Part shown: positions 1-7,925 of the stretch, one piece after another
Layout of the letters: every line of letters begins with the position of its first letter
Position numbering within the stretch: the stretch's first letter is position 1
Assembly (NCBI GenBank): GCA_000421005.1
Contig: ATWA01000001.1
Location: forward strand, 124,001-188,000
Direction: 5' to 3'
DNA from: Clostridiales bacterium NK3B98
GTDB lineage: Bacteria; Bacillota; Clostridia; Oscillospirales; Oscillospiraceae
Length of the DNA stretch: 64,000 nucleotides
Notes under the pieces: model-generated
Seen by the model: the letters and a program-made list of their open reading frames with translations, nothing else
Databases searched by the model: none
Told to the model about the DNA's origin: nothing
Made by a program: the position numbers and the translations under genes

Positions 1-918
1 GGCATCACCTCTGCTGCGGAGAACTTCTTTGACCCGGCCAAAGCCCATGTGGTCTTTACCGTAGGCTCCGGCGACGCTGCCAAGGGCATCACCGTCACCA
101 CTGTGGTGGTAGGCCTGATTGTCACCGTGGCTGCAGCACTGGTCATCATCGGCGGCATCAAGCGGATTGCCAAGGTCTCCGAGATCGTGGTTCCCTTTAT
201 GGCGGTCATCTATGTGGTCTGCGGCGTGGTCATTCTGGTGGCCAACGTGGGTAAAATTCCCGGCGCAATCGCCCAGATTTTTGTGGGCGCCTTCAATCCC
301 CAGGCAGTGGCCGGCGGCATCATCGGCGTGACCATGAAAACCGCCATTCAGAAGGGCGTTGCCCGCGGCATCTTCTCCAATGAGGCAGGCTTGGGCTCCG
401 CTCCTATCGCAGCGGCTGCTGCTCAGACCAACAACGCCGCCCGTCAGGGTCTGGTCACCATGACCGGCACCTTTATCGACACCATCATCATCTGCACCAT
501 GACCGGACTGTCCATCGTCATCACCGGCGCATGGAAGCCTGAGCTGGGCTTGCAGGGCGCTGAGATCACCATGAAGGCTTTTGACGACGGTATGTTCTTC
601 TTTCCTAACGCCGTCAGCTCCTTCCTGCTGATGCTCTGCCTGATGTTCTTTGCCTTTACCACCATTTTGGGCTGGGACTATTACGCCGAGCGCTGCCTGG
701 AATACCTGTCCGGGGGCAATATGGGTCTGGTCAGGGTGTATCGCTGGATTTACATTGCTGCCGTGTTTGTGGGTCCCTATCTCACCGCCGCTGTGGTGTG
801 GAACATCGCCGACGTGTTCAACGGTCTGATGGCATTCCCCAATATCATTGCCCTGCTGGCCCTGTCCGGCGTGGTGGCAAAGGAGTCCAAAGCGTTTCAC
901 GACAAACTGAATCACTGA
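1..918 (+). CDS. Alanine/glycine:cation symporter (AGCS family), 3' part
   Basis: The reading frame is open from the first base, so the N-terminal part lies outside the window. The visible 305 codons are strongly hydrophobic with several membrane segments and carry the AGCS signature RGIFSNEAGLGSAPIAAAAA (about bases 364-426). Members of this family take up alanine or glycine with Na+ or H+ across the cytoplasmic membrane. The C-terminal YYAERCLEYL stretch and the final polar tail are also typical. A strong intrinsic terminator follows the stop codon by 12 bases. The exact substrate cannot be read from the sequence. Confidence 0.9.
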   Translation, partial: GITSAAENFFDPAKAHVVFTVGSGDAAKGITVTTVVVGLIVTVAAALVIIGGIKRIAKVSEIVVPFMAVIYVVCGVVILVANVGKIPGAIAQIFVGAFNPQAVAGGIIGVTMKTAIQKGVARGIFSNEAGLGSAPIAAAAAQTNNAARQGLVTMTGTFIDTIIICTMTGLSIVITGAWKPELGLQGAEITMKAFDDGMFFFPNAVSSFLLMLCLMFFAFTTILGWDYYAERCLEYLSGGNMGLVRVYRWIYIAAVFVGPYLTAAVVWNIADVFNGLMAFPNIIALLALSGVVAKESKAFHDKLNH

Positions 919-930
919 TCTTTTACAGAA

Positions 931-958
931 AATCCCCGTGGAATCTCCACGGGGATTT
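931..958 (+). terminator. Intrinsic terminator after the AGCS symporter
   Basis: A perfect 12-bp stem (931-942 with 946-957) with a 3-base loop ATC is followed by a short T-rich stretch (ATTTATTTG). It lies just after the symporter stop and separates it from the mgtE promoter. Confidence 0.85.
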
Positions 959-995
959 ATTTGCAGGATTCGTGTCAAATACCCCGCCACAAGGG

Positions 996-1027
996 TTGAC
1001 AATAGGCAGGGAAAGGACTACTATAAT
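996..1027 (+). promoter_or_regulatory. Sigma-A promoter of the M-box/mgtE transcript
   Basis: TTGACA at 996-1001 is followed after 17 bases by TACTAT (1019-1024); an overlapping TATAAT at 1022-1027 gives a 20-base spacer. Transcription would start shortly before the M-box aptamer. Confidence 0.75.
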
Positions 1028-1035
1028 AAAAGAAT

Positions 1036-1195
1036 TGAAGAAACGTCCGGTAGGTAAGGCTACCACAAGGATATGGGTTGCTGCCGCAAAGTCGTGGAGA
1101 CACGATCCGTTGGTTGAACAGGTGATATCGAACCCAAAGGTATCATTTAACGCAACTTCACCGCCTTGTGATGCTAAAGCTTGAACGGTGGGGGA
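1036..1195 (+). promoter_or_regulatory. M-box (ykoK) magnesium riboswitch
   Basis: The leader contains the conserved M-box pieces in order: GTAGGTAAGGCTACC (near 1051-1065), TGCTGCCGCAAAGTCG, GGAGACACGAT, GTTGAACAGG, and the terminal GATGCTAAAGCTTGAACG with GGTGGGGG. In known M-boxes, Mg2+ binding folds the aptamer and switches downstream Mg transporter expression off. Here it stands directly before mgtE, the expected target. The exact edges are estimated. Confidence 0.9.
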
Positions 1196-1228
1196 ATCGC
1201 TCACAGGAGCGGGTTTCGTAACGTGCAG

Positions 1229-1265
1229 CGCTTGATGCCGGAGGTGTCAGGCGTATTTTATTTTT
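1229..1265 (+). terminator. Candidate riboswitch-controlled terminator before mgtE
   Basis: CGCTTGA (1229-1235) pairs with TCAGGCG (1247-1253), including one G-T pair, and is followed by the T-rich run TATTTTATTTTT (1254-1265). It lies between the M-box and the mgtE ribosome site, where an expression-platform terminator is expected. The stem is short, so this is a good candidate rather than a certainty. Confidence 0.6.
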
Positions 1266-1279
1266 CAGGGGGTGGCAGT

Positions 1280-2671
1280 ATGGCTGATTTCGAGAACCGT
1301 CGAGAGAAACTGGTGCATATTATTGAGGATCTCCTGAAGCGAAAACAGTACGCCCAATTGCGGGGACTGCTGCTGCCGCTGGAATCCGCCGACGTGGCGC
1401 AGGTGATGGAGGATGTGAGCGAGGAGGGGATTCCTCTGATCTTCCGTCTGCTGCCCAAGGAGAGCGCAGCTGAGGTGTTCGTGGAGCTGAGCCCGGAGCA
1501 TCAGGAGGAACTGATCCGCAGCTTCTCCAACACCGAGTTGAAGGAAGTGCTGGACGAGCTGTATCTGGACGACGCGGTTGACATCGTGGAGGAAATGCCT
1601 GCCAATGTGGTGCGGCGTATCCTTGCCCACACCAGCCCGGAGATGCGAAAGAGCATCAACGAGATTCTGAAATACCCGGAGGACTCCGCCGGAAGCCTGA
1701 TGACCACCGAGTTCATCGACCTGAAAGGGGACATGACGGTGGAGGACTGCTTCAAGCGCATCCGCCGCAATGCCGCCGAGGTGGAGACCATCAACGTCTG
1801 CTTTGTCTTGGATCTGGACCGAAAGCTAAAGGGCTATGTCACCATCCGTGACCTGATGATGGCGGCCTATGAGGATTTGGTGACCGATATTATGGACACC
1901 AGCGTTGTCTCGGTGACCACGCTGGAGGATCAGGAATCTGTCGCCCAGAAGTTCAGCAAGTACGACTTTCTCATTATGCCCGTGGTGGACACGGAAAACC
2001 GTCTGGTGGGTATCATCACCGTTGATGATGTGATGGACGTTATGCAGGCGGAGGCCACCGAGGATATCGAAAAGATGGCCGCTATCCTCCCTACGGACAA
2101 GCCCTATCTGAGAACCGGCGTGTTCGAGACGTGGAAGAGCCGTATCCCGTGGCTGCTGCTGCTGATGATCTCCGGCACCTTTACCAGCCTGATTATCACC
2201 CGGTTTGAGAATGCCCTCATGGCATGCGCCGTGCTCAGCGCCTTTATCCCGGTGCTGACGGACACCGGCGGCAACGCCGGCTCTCAGGCATCCGTTGCGG
2301 TCATCCGTTCCCTGTCCCTGAAGGAGGTGCATTTCAGCGATATTGCCACGGTGCTCTGGAAGGAAATCCGGGTGGCGGTGATCTGCGGTCTGACGCTGGC
2401 GGCTGCCAACTTTGGAAAGCTGCTGCTGGTGGACGGGATGCTGTTCCATAATGCCGCCGTCACCCCGCTGGTGGCGCTGGTGGTGTGCATTGCACTGGCC
2501 TGCACCGTGGTCACCGCTAAGACGGTGGGCTGTACCCTGCCCCTGCTGGCGGATAAGGTGGGACTGGACCCGGCGGTGGTGGCATCCCCCTTTATCACCA
2601 CCATTGTGGACGTGCTGGCGCTGCTGATTTACTTCGGCTTTGCCACCCTGCTCATTCCCGGGGTGGGGTAA
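1280..2671 (+). CDS. mgtE: Magnesium transporter MgtE
   Basis: The product is 463 residues, the normal length for MgtE, a gated Mg2+ channel of the cytoplasmic membrane. An acidic N domain (about 1-128) is followed by two CBS domains (about 130-260, beginning near PEDSAGSLMTTEF) and by the membrane domain from about residue 285. The membrane part has the family motifs TDTGGNAGSQAS (about 327-338) and DPAVVASPFITTIVDV (about 428-443), whose final Asp corresponds to the Mg-selectivity residue. The ATG at 1280 was chosen because it begins the N domain and has a GGGGGTGG ribosome site. An upstream in-frame ATG at 1181 lies inside the riboswitch and is rejected. Regulation by the preceding M-box is expected. 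Confidence 0.96.
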   Translation: MADFENRREKLVHIIEDLLKRKQYAQLRGLLLPLESADVAQVMEDVSEEGIPLIFRLLPKESAAEVFVELSPEHQEELIRSFSNTELKEVLDELYLDDAVDIVEEMPANVVRRILAHTSPEMRKSINEILKYPEDSAGSLMTTEFIDLKGDMTVEDCFKRIRRNAAEVETINVCFVLDLDRKLKGYVTIRDLMMAAYEDLVTDIMDTSVVSVTTLEDQESVAQKFSKYDFLIMPVVDTENRLVGIITVDDVMDVMQAEATEDIEKMAAILPTDKPYLRTGVFETWKSRIPWLLLLMISGTFTSLIITRFENALMACAVLSAFIPVLTDTGGNAGSQASVAVIRSLSLKEVHFSDIATVLWKEIRVAVICGLTLAAANFGKLLLVDGMLFHNAAVTPLVALVVCIALACTVVTAKTVGCTLPLLADKVGLDPAVVASPFITTIVDVLALLIYFGFATLLIPGVG

Positions 2672-2677
2672 AATCAA

Positions 2678-2726
2678 AAAGAGTGCGTATATTCGGAAAA
2701 ACGTTGAATATACGCACTCTTTTTTG
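2678..2726 (+). terminator. Intrinsic terminator of mgtE
   Basis: A long stem around GAGTGCGTATATTC (2681-2694) and GAATATACGCACTC (2706-2719) is flanked by A's and followed by six T's. The A-rich left flank could let it work on the opposite strand as well. Confidence 0.9.
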
Positions 2727-2737
2727 CTTTATTTACA

Positions 2738-2757
2738 GGGGCGCACAGTGTGCGCCC
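2738..2757. repeat. Short palindromic repeat, copy 1
   Basis: GGGGCGCACAGTGTGCGCCC is a perfect 20-base palindrome. The same 20 bases recur at 7881-7900, and related forms occur at 20905-20925 and 20934-20954. All are intergenic. Confidence 0.8.
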
Positions 2758-2760
2758 GGA

Positions 2761-2968
2761 ACTCCCCCAGTCAGCTTCGCTGACAGCCTTCCGCAGAGGT
2801 TGTGCTTCGCACTTTATCCCTCTCGCCCTAAAACGTGCCACAGGCACGTTTTCAAGACGGGCTCCCTCAAAGAGGGGCCTTTGGCAAGGACGGATGACTA
2901 ACAGGTTTCGCCAGTGCCTCCCTCTCAGAGGGAGGTGGCACCGCCGCAGGCGGGGACGGAGGGAGCCG
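2761..2968 (+). repeat. Dispersed structured repeat, copy A (about 208 bp)
   Basis: This non-coding block is a string of small hairpins: GTCAGCTTCGCTGAC, GTGCTTCGCAC, AAACGTGCCACAGGCACGTTT, CTCCCTCAAAGAGGG, CCTCCCTCTCAGAGGGAGG and CCGCCGCAGGCGG, ending in GACGGAGGGAGCCG. A second copy in inverted orientation lies at 22482-22688. It fills the space between the mgtE terminator and the leuA stop codon, ending 6 bases before that stop. No gene is seen in it. Confidence 0.85.
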
Positions 2969-2974
2969 TTCCCA

Positions 2975-4672
2975 TCAATCCCAGCCTTTCAGCTTCTCAA
3001 GTGCCTTGCCCCGGTTAATGGCGCAGAGAATGGCCCGGATGGAGGCGGTGGAAATGTTGTGGCTCAAGCCCACGCCGAACACATCGGTGCCGTCCTTCAT
3101 GCGAAGCTGGATGTAGGCAACCGCCTGAGAGTCGGAGCCTTGGGCGATGGCGTGCTCCTTGTAGTCGATGAACTGGTAGCGGTCCATCCGCTCCCCATGG
3201 ATGGCATTGAAGAAAGCGTCAATGGGGCCGTTGCCCTCGCCCTCTACCTCAAAGACAGTGTCCTTGTGCTGGAGCCTGCCCCAGAAATGAGCCCGGGAGA
3301 CTCCGTCCTCCACGTTGTTGGTAAGCCGGTGACTGACCACCTTGTAAGGGCCGTCCACCTTGAGGTAAGTGTCCTCGAAGAGCTGCCAAATCACGTCGGA
3401 TTTCAGCTCCACCCCCTCCTTGTCGCTCTCCGCCTGCACCACAGCGCCAAACTCCGGGTGCATGGCCTTGGGCATATCGAAGCCGAACTTGTGGTTCATA
3501 ATAAAGGCGGCGCCGCCCTTGCCGGACTGGGAGTTGATCCGCACCGGCTCATAGGCTCTGCCCAAATCCTCCGGGTTGATGGGCAGATAGGGCACCATCC
3601 ACTTGTCTGTGCCCGTCTCCTTCATGTAGTTGAAGCCCTTGTTAATGGCGTCCTGATGGCTGCCGGAAAAGGCGGTGAACACCAGATCCCCGGCATAGGG
3701 CTGACGCTCCGGCACCTTCATTTTGGTGCAGCGCTCATACATGGAGATCACCCGCTCCATGTGGGTGAAGTCCAGCTCCGGGTCCACCCCCTGCACATAC
3801 ATATTCAGCGCCACGGTAATCATATCCACATTTCCCGTGCGCTCGCCGTTGCCAAAGAGACAGGCCTCCACCCGCTCTGCCCCTGCCAGCAGTCCCGCCT
3901 CGGTGGTGGCGACCCCGCAGCCTCGGTCATTGTGGGGGTGCAGGGAGATAATCGCCCGCTCCCGGCCGGGGAGATTGCGAATAAAGTATTCCATCTCGTC
4001 GGCAAACTGGTTGGGCATACAGTTCTCCACCGTAGTGGGCAGGTTGAGAATCACCTTGTGGTCAGCGTCGGCATGGAGATGATCCAGCACGGCGGCACAG
4101 ATCTCCACCGCTGCGTCCATCTCGGTGCCCATAAAGGACTCGGGGGAATACTCGTACCGCAGATCCATGCCGGAGGCGATCACCGGCTGGGCCATCTCGT
4201 AGATCAGGTCAGCGGCGTCTACGGCAATCTGCTTCACCCCCGCCACATCGGTGCGGAAGACTACCTCCCGCTGCAGGGTGGAGGTGGAGTTGTAAAAGTG
4301 GAAGATGACGTGCTTCGCCCCTTCGATGGCCTCGAAGGTCTTTTTAATCAGATGGGGGCGAGCCTGCACCAGCACCTGAATGGTCACGTCGTCAGGGATG
4401 TGCCCCCCCTCAATCAGTTCCCGGCAAATCTGATAGTCGGTATCCGAGGCAGAGGGGAAGCCAATCTCTACCTCCTTCACCCCGATCTCGTCCACCAGCA
4501 TATGGAACATTTCCAGCTTCTCGTCCATGTTCATGGGGTCGATCAACGCCTGATTGCCGTCTCGCAGGTCTACCGAACACCAAATGGGAGCCTTGGTGAT
4601 GGTGTTATCCGGCCAGGTGCGGTTTTCAATGGGCTGGGGGACAAAGGGGATGTACTTCTCATAGCCTTTCAT
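2975..4672 (-). CDS. leuA: 2-isopropylmalate synthase (LeuA, long type)
   Basis: The 565-residue product condenses 2-ketoisovalerate with acetyl-CoA in the first committed step of leucine synthesis. The N-terminal TIM barrel shows DLRDGNQAL (35-43), typical of the HMGL-like family, and the metal-binding SLHPHNDRG followed by GNGERTGNVD. Length and the alpha-type start KYIPF fit the longer LeuA2 subgroup with a C-terminal regulatory domain that senses leucine. The ATG has an AGGAGG site upstream. A T-box leader with its own promoter precedes it, so expression should also respond to uncharged tRNA. It is monocistronic in this window. Confidence 0.96.
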   Translation of the reverse strand: MKGYEKYIPFVPQPIENRTWPDNTITKAPIWCSVDLRDGNQALIDPMNMDEKLEMFHMLVDEIGVKEVEIGFPSASDTDYQICRELIEGGHIPDDVTIQVLVQARPHLIKKTFEAIEGAKHVIFHFYNSTSTLQREVVFRTDVAGVKQIAVDAADLIYEMAQPVIASGMDLRYEYSPESFMGTEMDAAVEICAAVLDHLHADADHKVILNLPTTVENCMPNQFADEMEYFIRNLPGRERAIISLHPHNDRGCGVATTEAGLLAGAERVEACLFGNGERTGNVDMITVALNMYVQGVDPELDFTHMERVISMYERCTKMKVPERQPYAGDLVFTAFSGSHQDAINKGFNYMKETGTDKWMVPYLPINPEDLGRAYEPVRINSQSGKGGAAFIMNHKFGFDMPKAMHPEFGAVVQAESDKEGVELKSDVIWQLFEDTYLKVDGPYKVVSHRLTNNVEDGVSRAHFWGRLQHKDTVFEVEGEGNGPIDAFFNAIHGERMDRYQFIDYKEHAIAQGSDSQAVAYIQLRMKDGTDVFGVGLSHNISTASIRAILCAINRGKALEKLKGWD

Positions 4673-4703
4673 AATCAGTTCCTCCTGTGCGGTCAGGTAA
4701 AAT

Positions 4704-4967
4704 GAAAACCCCTGACCGAAATCTCGGTCAGGGGTGTAATTGCTTACACGGTACCACCCTGTTCAGCTGACCCTTGCGTGGTCAGCCCTCGGCACCTCAG
4801 ACAAGGCGCAGGCCGGTAACGGAGCCAACCGGATGATCCTACCAGCACATGGTTCAGACCATCGACTCAGGGACCAGTTATCCACAGCCACCCTCACACC
4901 GGCTTGCACCCACCGCCGGTTCTCTGTGCTGAGCAGAGGCTGTCTTTCTTCCCCTCAACGTCGTTCA
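4704..4967 (-). promoter_or_regulatory. T-box leader of leuA
   Basis: On the minus strand the leader carries the T-box core AGGGTGGTACCGTG (4747-4760), which base-pairs with the tRNA acceptor end, then an 11-bp terminator stem (4709-4719 with 4724-4734) followed by TTTTCATTTT. The 5' part has a Stem I-like arrangement with CAGAGAACCGG and GCCGG arms. A CTG triplet at 4875-4877 on the minus strand is a candidate leucine specifier, but I could not fold Stem I with certainty. Leucine is the expected effector because of the gene controlled. Confidence 0.9.
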
Positions 4968-4973
4968 GGTGGC

Positions 4974-5002
4974 ATTATACCGCTTTAAAGTGATTTTGTC
5001 AA
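4974..5002 (-). promoter_or_regulatory. Promoter of the leuA T-box transcript
   Basis: On the minus strand, TTGACA (4997-5002) and TATAAT (4974-4979) are both perfect and are separated by 17 bases. It lies between the galT stop codon and the T-box. Confidence 0.9.
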
Positions 5003-5029
5003 TCCCGGCGCATGGAGGAAACCTGACAT

Positions 5030-6523
5030 TTACAGAGCGGCAACAAACCGCAGGAAGGCGGCCTTGCCTGCCTCGTCCCGCTTGAACACGCCGGCATCCT
5101 CCAGCACGGCGGCGAACACCTTGCCGGTCTCCTGCTCCACGATAGAGAGGGCGTTGCTGGCGTTCAGCTCGGGATGAGCGGCCTTTACCTGCTGTGCCCA
5201 CAGGGCGTGAGAGGCGGTCTTGGGATTGGAGGTCAGGTCAGCGCCGCTGACCAGCCCCTCCGCCACCAGCGCCAGCTCTTCCTTCAGCCGGGCGGGGAGA
5301 ACGGCAAGACCCATGACCTCGATCAGGCCGATGTTCTCCTTTTTGATGTGGTGCTTTTCTGCGTGGGGATGGAACACGCCCAGAGGGTTGTCCTCGGTAG
5401 TGATGTTATTGCGCAGCACCAAATCCAGCTCGTAATCCGCTCCGCGGCGGCGGGCAATGGGGGTGATGGTGTTGTGACGCTCCCCCTCGGTCTCATGGAA
5501 GAGAAAGGCGTCGGGGTCGTCATAGCTGCGCCACTTGTCCAGAATATGGCTGGCAAGGGCGATGACCCGGCTGCGGTCAGCACCCTTCACCCGGATGACC
5601 GACATGGGCCACTTGACAATGCCCGCCTCCACATCCTCAAAGCCGGGGACGGTGATGGGGGTCTCCACCTGCGCTCTCGCCATGGCGAACTCATAGTGGC
5701 CGCCCTGATAGTGGTCATGGCTGAGCACGCTGCCGCCTACGATGGGCAGGTCGGCGTTGGAGCCGATGAAGTAGTGGGGGAACATGGTGATAAAGTCCAG
5801 CAGATTCCCAAAAGCGCCCTGGTCAATGTGCATGGGGGTGTGGAGCTTGTTGAAGACGATGCAATGCTCGTTGTAGTACACATAGGGGGAGTATTGCAGG
5901 AAAAAGTCGGTGCCGTTCAGGGTAATGGGGATGATCCGGTGGTTCTGACGGGCGGGATGGTCCAGCCGTCCGGCGTAGCCCTCGTTCTCGGCGCACAGCA
6001 GGCACTTGGGATAGCCGGTGGACTTGGCCTTGCCTGCGGCGGCGATGGCCTTGGGGTCCTTCTCCGGCTTGGACAGGTTGATGGTAATGTCCAGCGTGCC
6101 GTACTCCGTGTCCACCGTCCACTTCATGTCCTTGGCAATCCGGTCCCGGCGGATGTAGTTGGAGTCCCCGGAGAGGGTATAGTACCAGTCGGTGGCCTCT
6201 CGGGGGGAGAGGGCATACTTTTCCCGGAACAGGGAGATAAAGTCAGAGGGACGGGGCATCAGCAGACCCATGAGCTTGGTGTCCAGCAGGTCAAAATAGG
6301 TGGCGGAGTTGCCGTCGATGACCCCACGGTTGTAGGCATCCTCACACAGGACGTTCAATATCTCCTGAATGGGAGGCAGCTCTCCCGCTACATCCACCAG
6401 ACCGCCGAAGCCATCCAGCTTCAACGCCTCCAGAATCCGGTTGGAGGCCCAAATCCGGTCGTCCCCGGCGAGCCAGCCCCGGCGGACGGCATATTCAATC
6501 AGTTGAGAAATGGCAAGTTCCAT
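5030..6523 (-). CDS. galT: UDP-glucose--hexose-1-phosphate uridylyltransferase (Firmicutes type)
   Basis: The 497-residue length and start MELAISQLIEYA match the Firmicutes class of GalT, which is longer than the E. coli enzyme. It exchanges UDP between UDP-glucose and galactose-1-phosphate in the Leloir pathway. Recognisable blocks include FFLQYSPYVYYNEHC and the His-rich SHDHYQGGHYEFAMA near residue 267. The gene follows galK by 12 bases and its ribosome site GGAGG overlaps the galK stop, so the two are translationally close. No clear terminator follows, so transcripts may run on into the leuA leader. Confidence 0.95.
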   Translation of the reverse strand: MELAISQLIEYAVRRGWLAGDDRIWASNRILEALKLDGFGGLVDVAGELPPIQEILNVLCEDAYNRGVIDGNSATYFDLLDTKLMGLLMPRPSDFISLFREKYALSPREATDWYYTLSGDSNYIRRDRIAKDMKWTVDTEYGTLDITINLSKPEKDPKAIAAAGKAKSTGYPKCLLCAENEGYAGRLDHPARQNHRIIPITLNGTDFFLQYSPYVYYNEHCIVFNKLHTPMHIDQGAFGNLLDFITMFPHYFIGSNADLPIVGGSVLSHDHYQGGHYEFAMARAQVETPITVPGFEDVEAGIVKWPMSVIRVKGADRSRVIALASHILDKWRSYDDPDAFLFHETEGERHNTITPIARRRGADYELDLVLRNNITTEDNPLGVFHPHAEKHHIKKENIGLIEVMGLAVLPARLKEELALVAEGLVSGADLTSNPKTASHALWAQQVKAAHPELNASNALSIVEQETGKVFAAVLEDAGVFKRDEAGKAAFLRFVAAL

Positions 6524-6535
6524 GTCCTTACCTCC

Positions 6536-7831
6536 TTAGTCCAGCAGGGTGCAGCCGCCGATGGGACGCACATAGGTGACCCGGCAGGCACCCTCGCCCA
6601 GCAGAGCATCCATGCCCGCCTTAAATTCCTCTACCATGTTCAGCGGCACAAAGGCCTGAATGGTTCCGGCAAAGCCGCCGCCATGCACCCGGCGTGCGCC
6701 GTGGTTGTTCAGGTAGTAGCCCGCCATGGCCAGCGCCAGCGCCACCGGCTGATGCCGGGGGTCCCGATAGGTGTCCACGTTTTGCAGGTACATATAGGAG
6801 GAGTGACCGGAGGAGGACACCAGACGGAGGAAGCGGTCAAAGTCCCCCTTTTCCAGCGCTGCCACCATCTTCTCCACCCGGTGACAGTCGGTGTAATAGT
6901 GAATGGCACGCATCACCGCACGGTCGCCCAGATTTTTGCGCAGCTGAGGAACTGCCTTGTAGAATTCGTCCTCATCCACCTCGCACAGCACCTCCTTGCC
7001 AAAGGCGGCGGCCACGCTCTTCATCTCAGCGGGCACGGCGGCATAGTCGCCGGTGAGGTCGGCATGGTCGGCGCCGGTGTCGATGATGCAAAGGGCGTGC
7101 CCGGCGGAGGCGAAGTCGAAGTGAACCGGGGTGACTTTGGGATTCTCCTTGTCAAAGAAGTCAATGGCCACAATGCCGCCCAACGCACAGCCCATCTGGT
7201 CCAGCAGACCGGAGGGCTTGCCAAAGTAGACATTTTCAGCGTACTGACCGATTTTGGCAATCTCCTCCATGGGCAGCTTGCTGCCGCAGAACAGACCGTT
7301 GACGGTGGTACCCAGCAGCACCTCGAAGCAGGCGGAGGAGGACAGACCGGAGCCGCCGGGAACATCGGAGATCACATAGGCGTCAAAACCGGAGACGGGA
7401 TAGCCCAGCTCCGCAATCCGGGCGATGACACCCCGGATAATGGCCTTGGTGGTGTTTTCCTCGCTCTTTACCGGGGCAAGATCGGCAATGTCAATGGTGG
7501 TGAGCCCGTAGCCCTCGGAGAACACGTTGACAGCGGTGGTGCCGTTGGGAGCGGCGCAGGCCAGAGCGTCCAGATCCACGCTGCCGGTGAGTACCTTGCC
7601 CCGCTGGTGGTCGGTGTGGTTGCCGCCGATCTCGGTGCGGCCGGGGGCGGAGTACACTGCTGCCTGTGCCCCGTCGTCCTTGCCGAAGGTGGACTGGTAG
7701 CCGTCGATGACGTGCAAGATCCGCTCCCGGAAGGGACGGATATACTGGGCGGGACGGCAATAGAGGTGAGCCAGCTGCCAATCCAGATTGCCGTTGTTCA
7801 GAACATTTTTCATTTCACTGATGGTACGCAT
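6536..7831 (-). CDS. galK: Galactokinase
   Basis: The 431-residue GHMP kinase phosphorylates galactose to galactose-1-phosphate. The galactokinase signature PGRTEIGGNHTDHQ is at 63-76, and the ATP-binding PGGSGLSSSA is at 158-167. The C-terminal motif GGGFAGTIQAFVP is typical of GHMP motif 3. It is the middle gene of the minus-strand galE-galK-galT run and would handle galactose released by the GH36 enzyme encoded at 13823-16021. Confidence 0.96.
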   Translation of the reverse strand: MRTISEMKNVLNNGNLDWQLAHLYCRPAQYIRPFRERILHVIDGYQSTFGKDDGAQAAVYSAPGRTEIGGNHTDHQRGKVLTGSVDLDALACAAPNGTTAVNVFSEGYGLTTIDIADLAPVKSEENTTKAIIRGVIARIAELGYPVSGFDAYVISDVPGGSGLSSSACFEVLLGTTVNGLFCGSKLPMEEIAKIGQYAENVYFGKPSGLLDQMGCALGGIVAIDFFDKENPKVTPVHFDFASAGHALCIIDTGADHADLTGDYAAVPAEMKSVAAAFGKEVLCEVDEDEFYKAVPQLRKNLGDRAVMRAIHYYTDCHRVEKMVAALEKGDFDRFLRLVSSSGHSSYMYLQNVDTYRDPRHQPVALALAMAGYYLNNHGARRVHGGGFAGTIQAFVPLNMVEEFKAGMDALLGEGACRVTYVRPIGGCTLLD

Positions 7832-7880
7832 AATAACCTCCGTGGCGGCGATTCAAAAACCGCCAAAGTCATGAATGGTA

Positions 7881-7900
7881 GGGGCGCACAGTGTGCGCCC
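7881..7900. repeat. Short palindromic repeat, copy 2
   Basis: The same 20 bases as at 2738-2757 (GGGGCGCACAGTGTGCGCCC), here in the 94-base gap between galE and galK. A related small hairpin (GGCGATTCAAAAACCGCC) lies at 7845-7862. Confidence 0.8.
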
Positions 7901-7925
7901 GCAGGAATCCGGTTTGAGAAGCGTC

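Noticed and set aside
923-1204. Minus-strand open frame in the mgtE leader
   Set aside because: It overlaps the M-box riboswitch and the terminator of the symporter gene.
4740-4988. Small plus-strand open frame in the leuA leader
   Set aside because: It lies inside the T-box RNA element, which explains the sequence on the minus strand.
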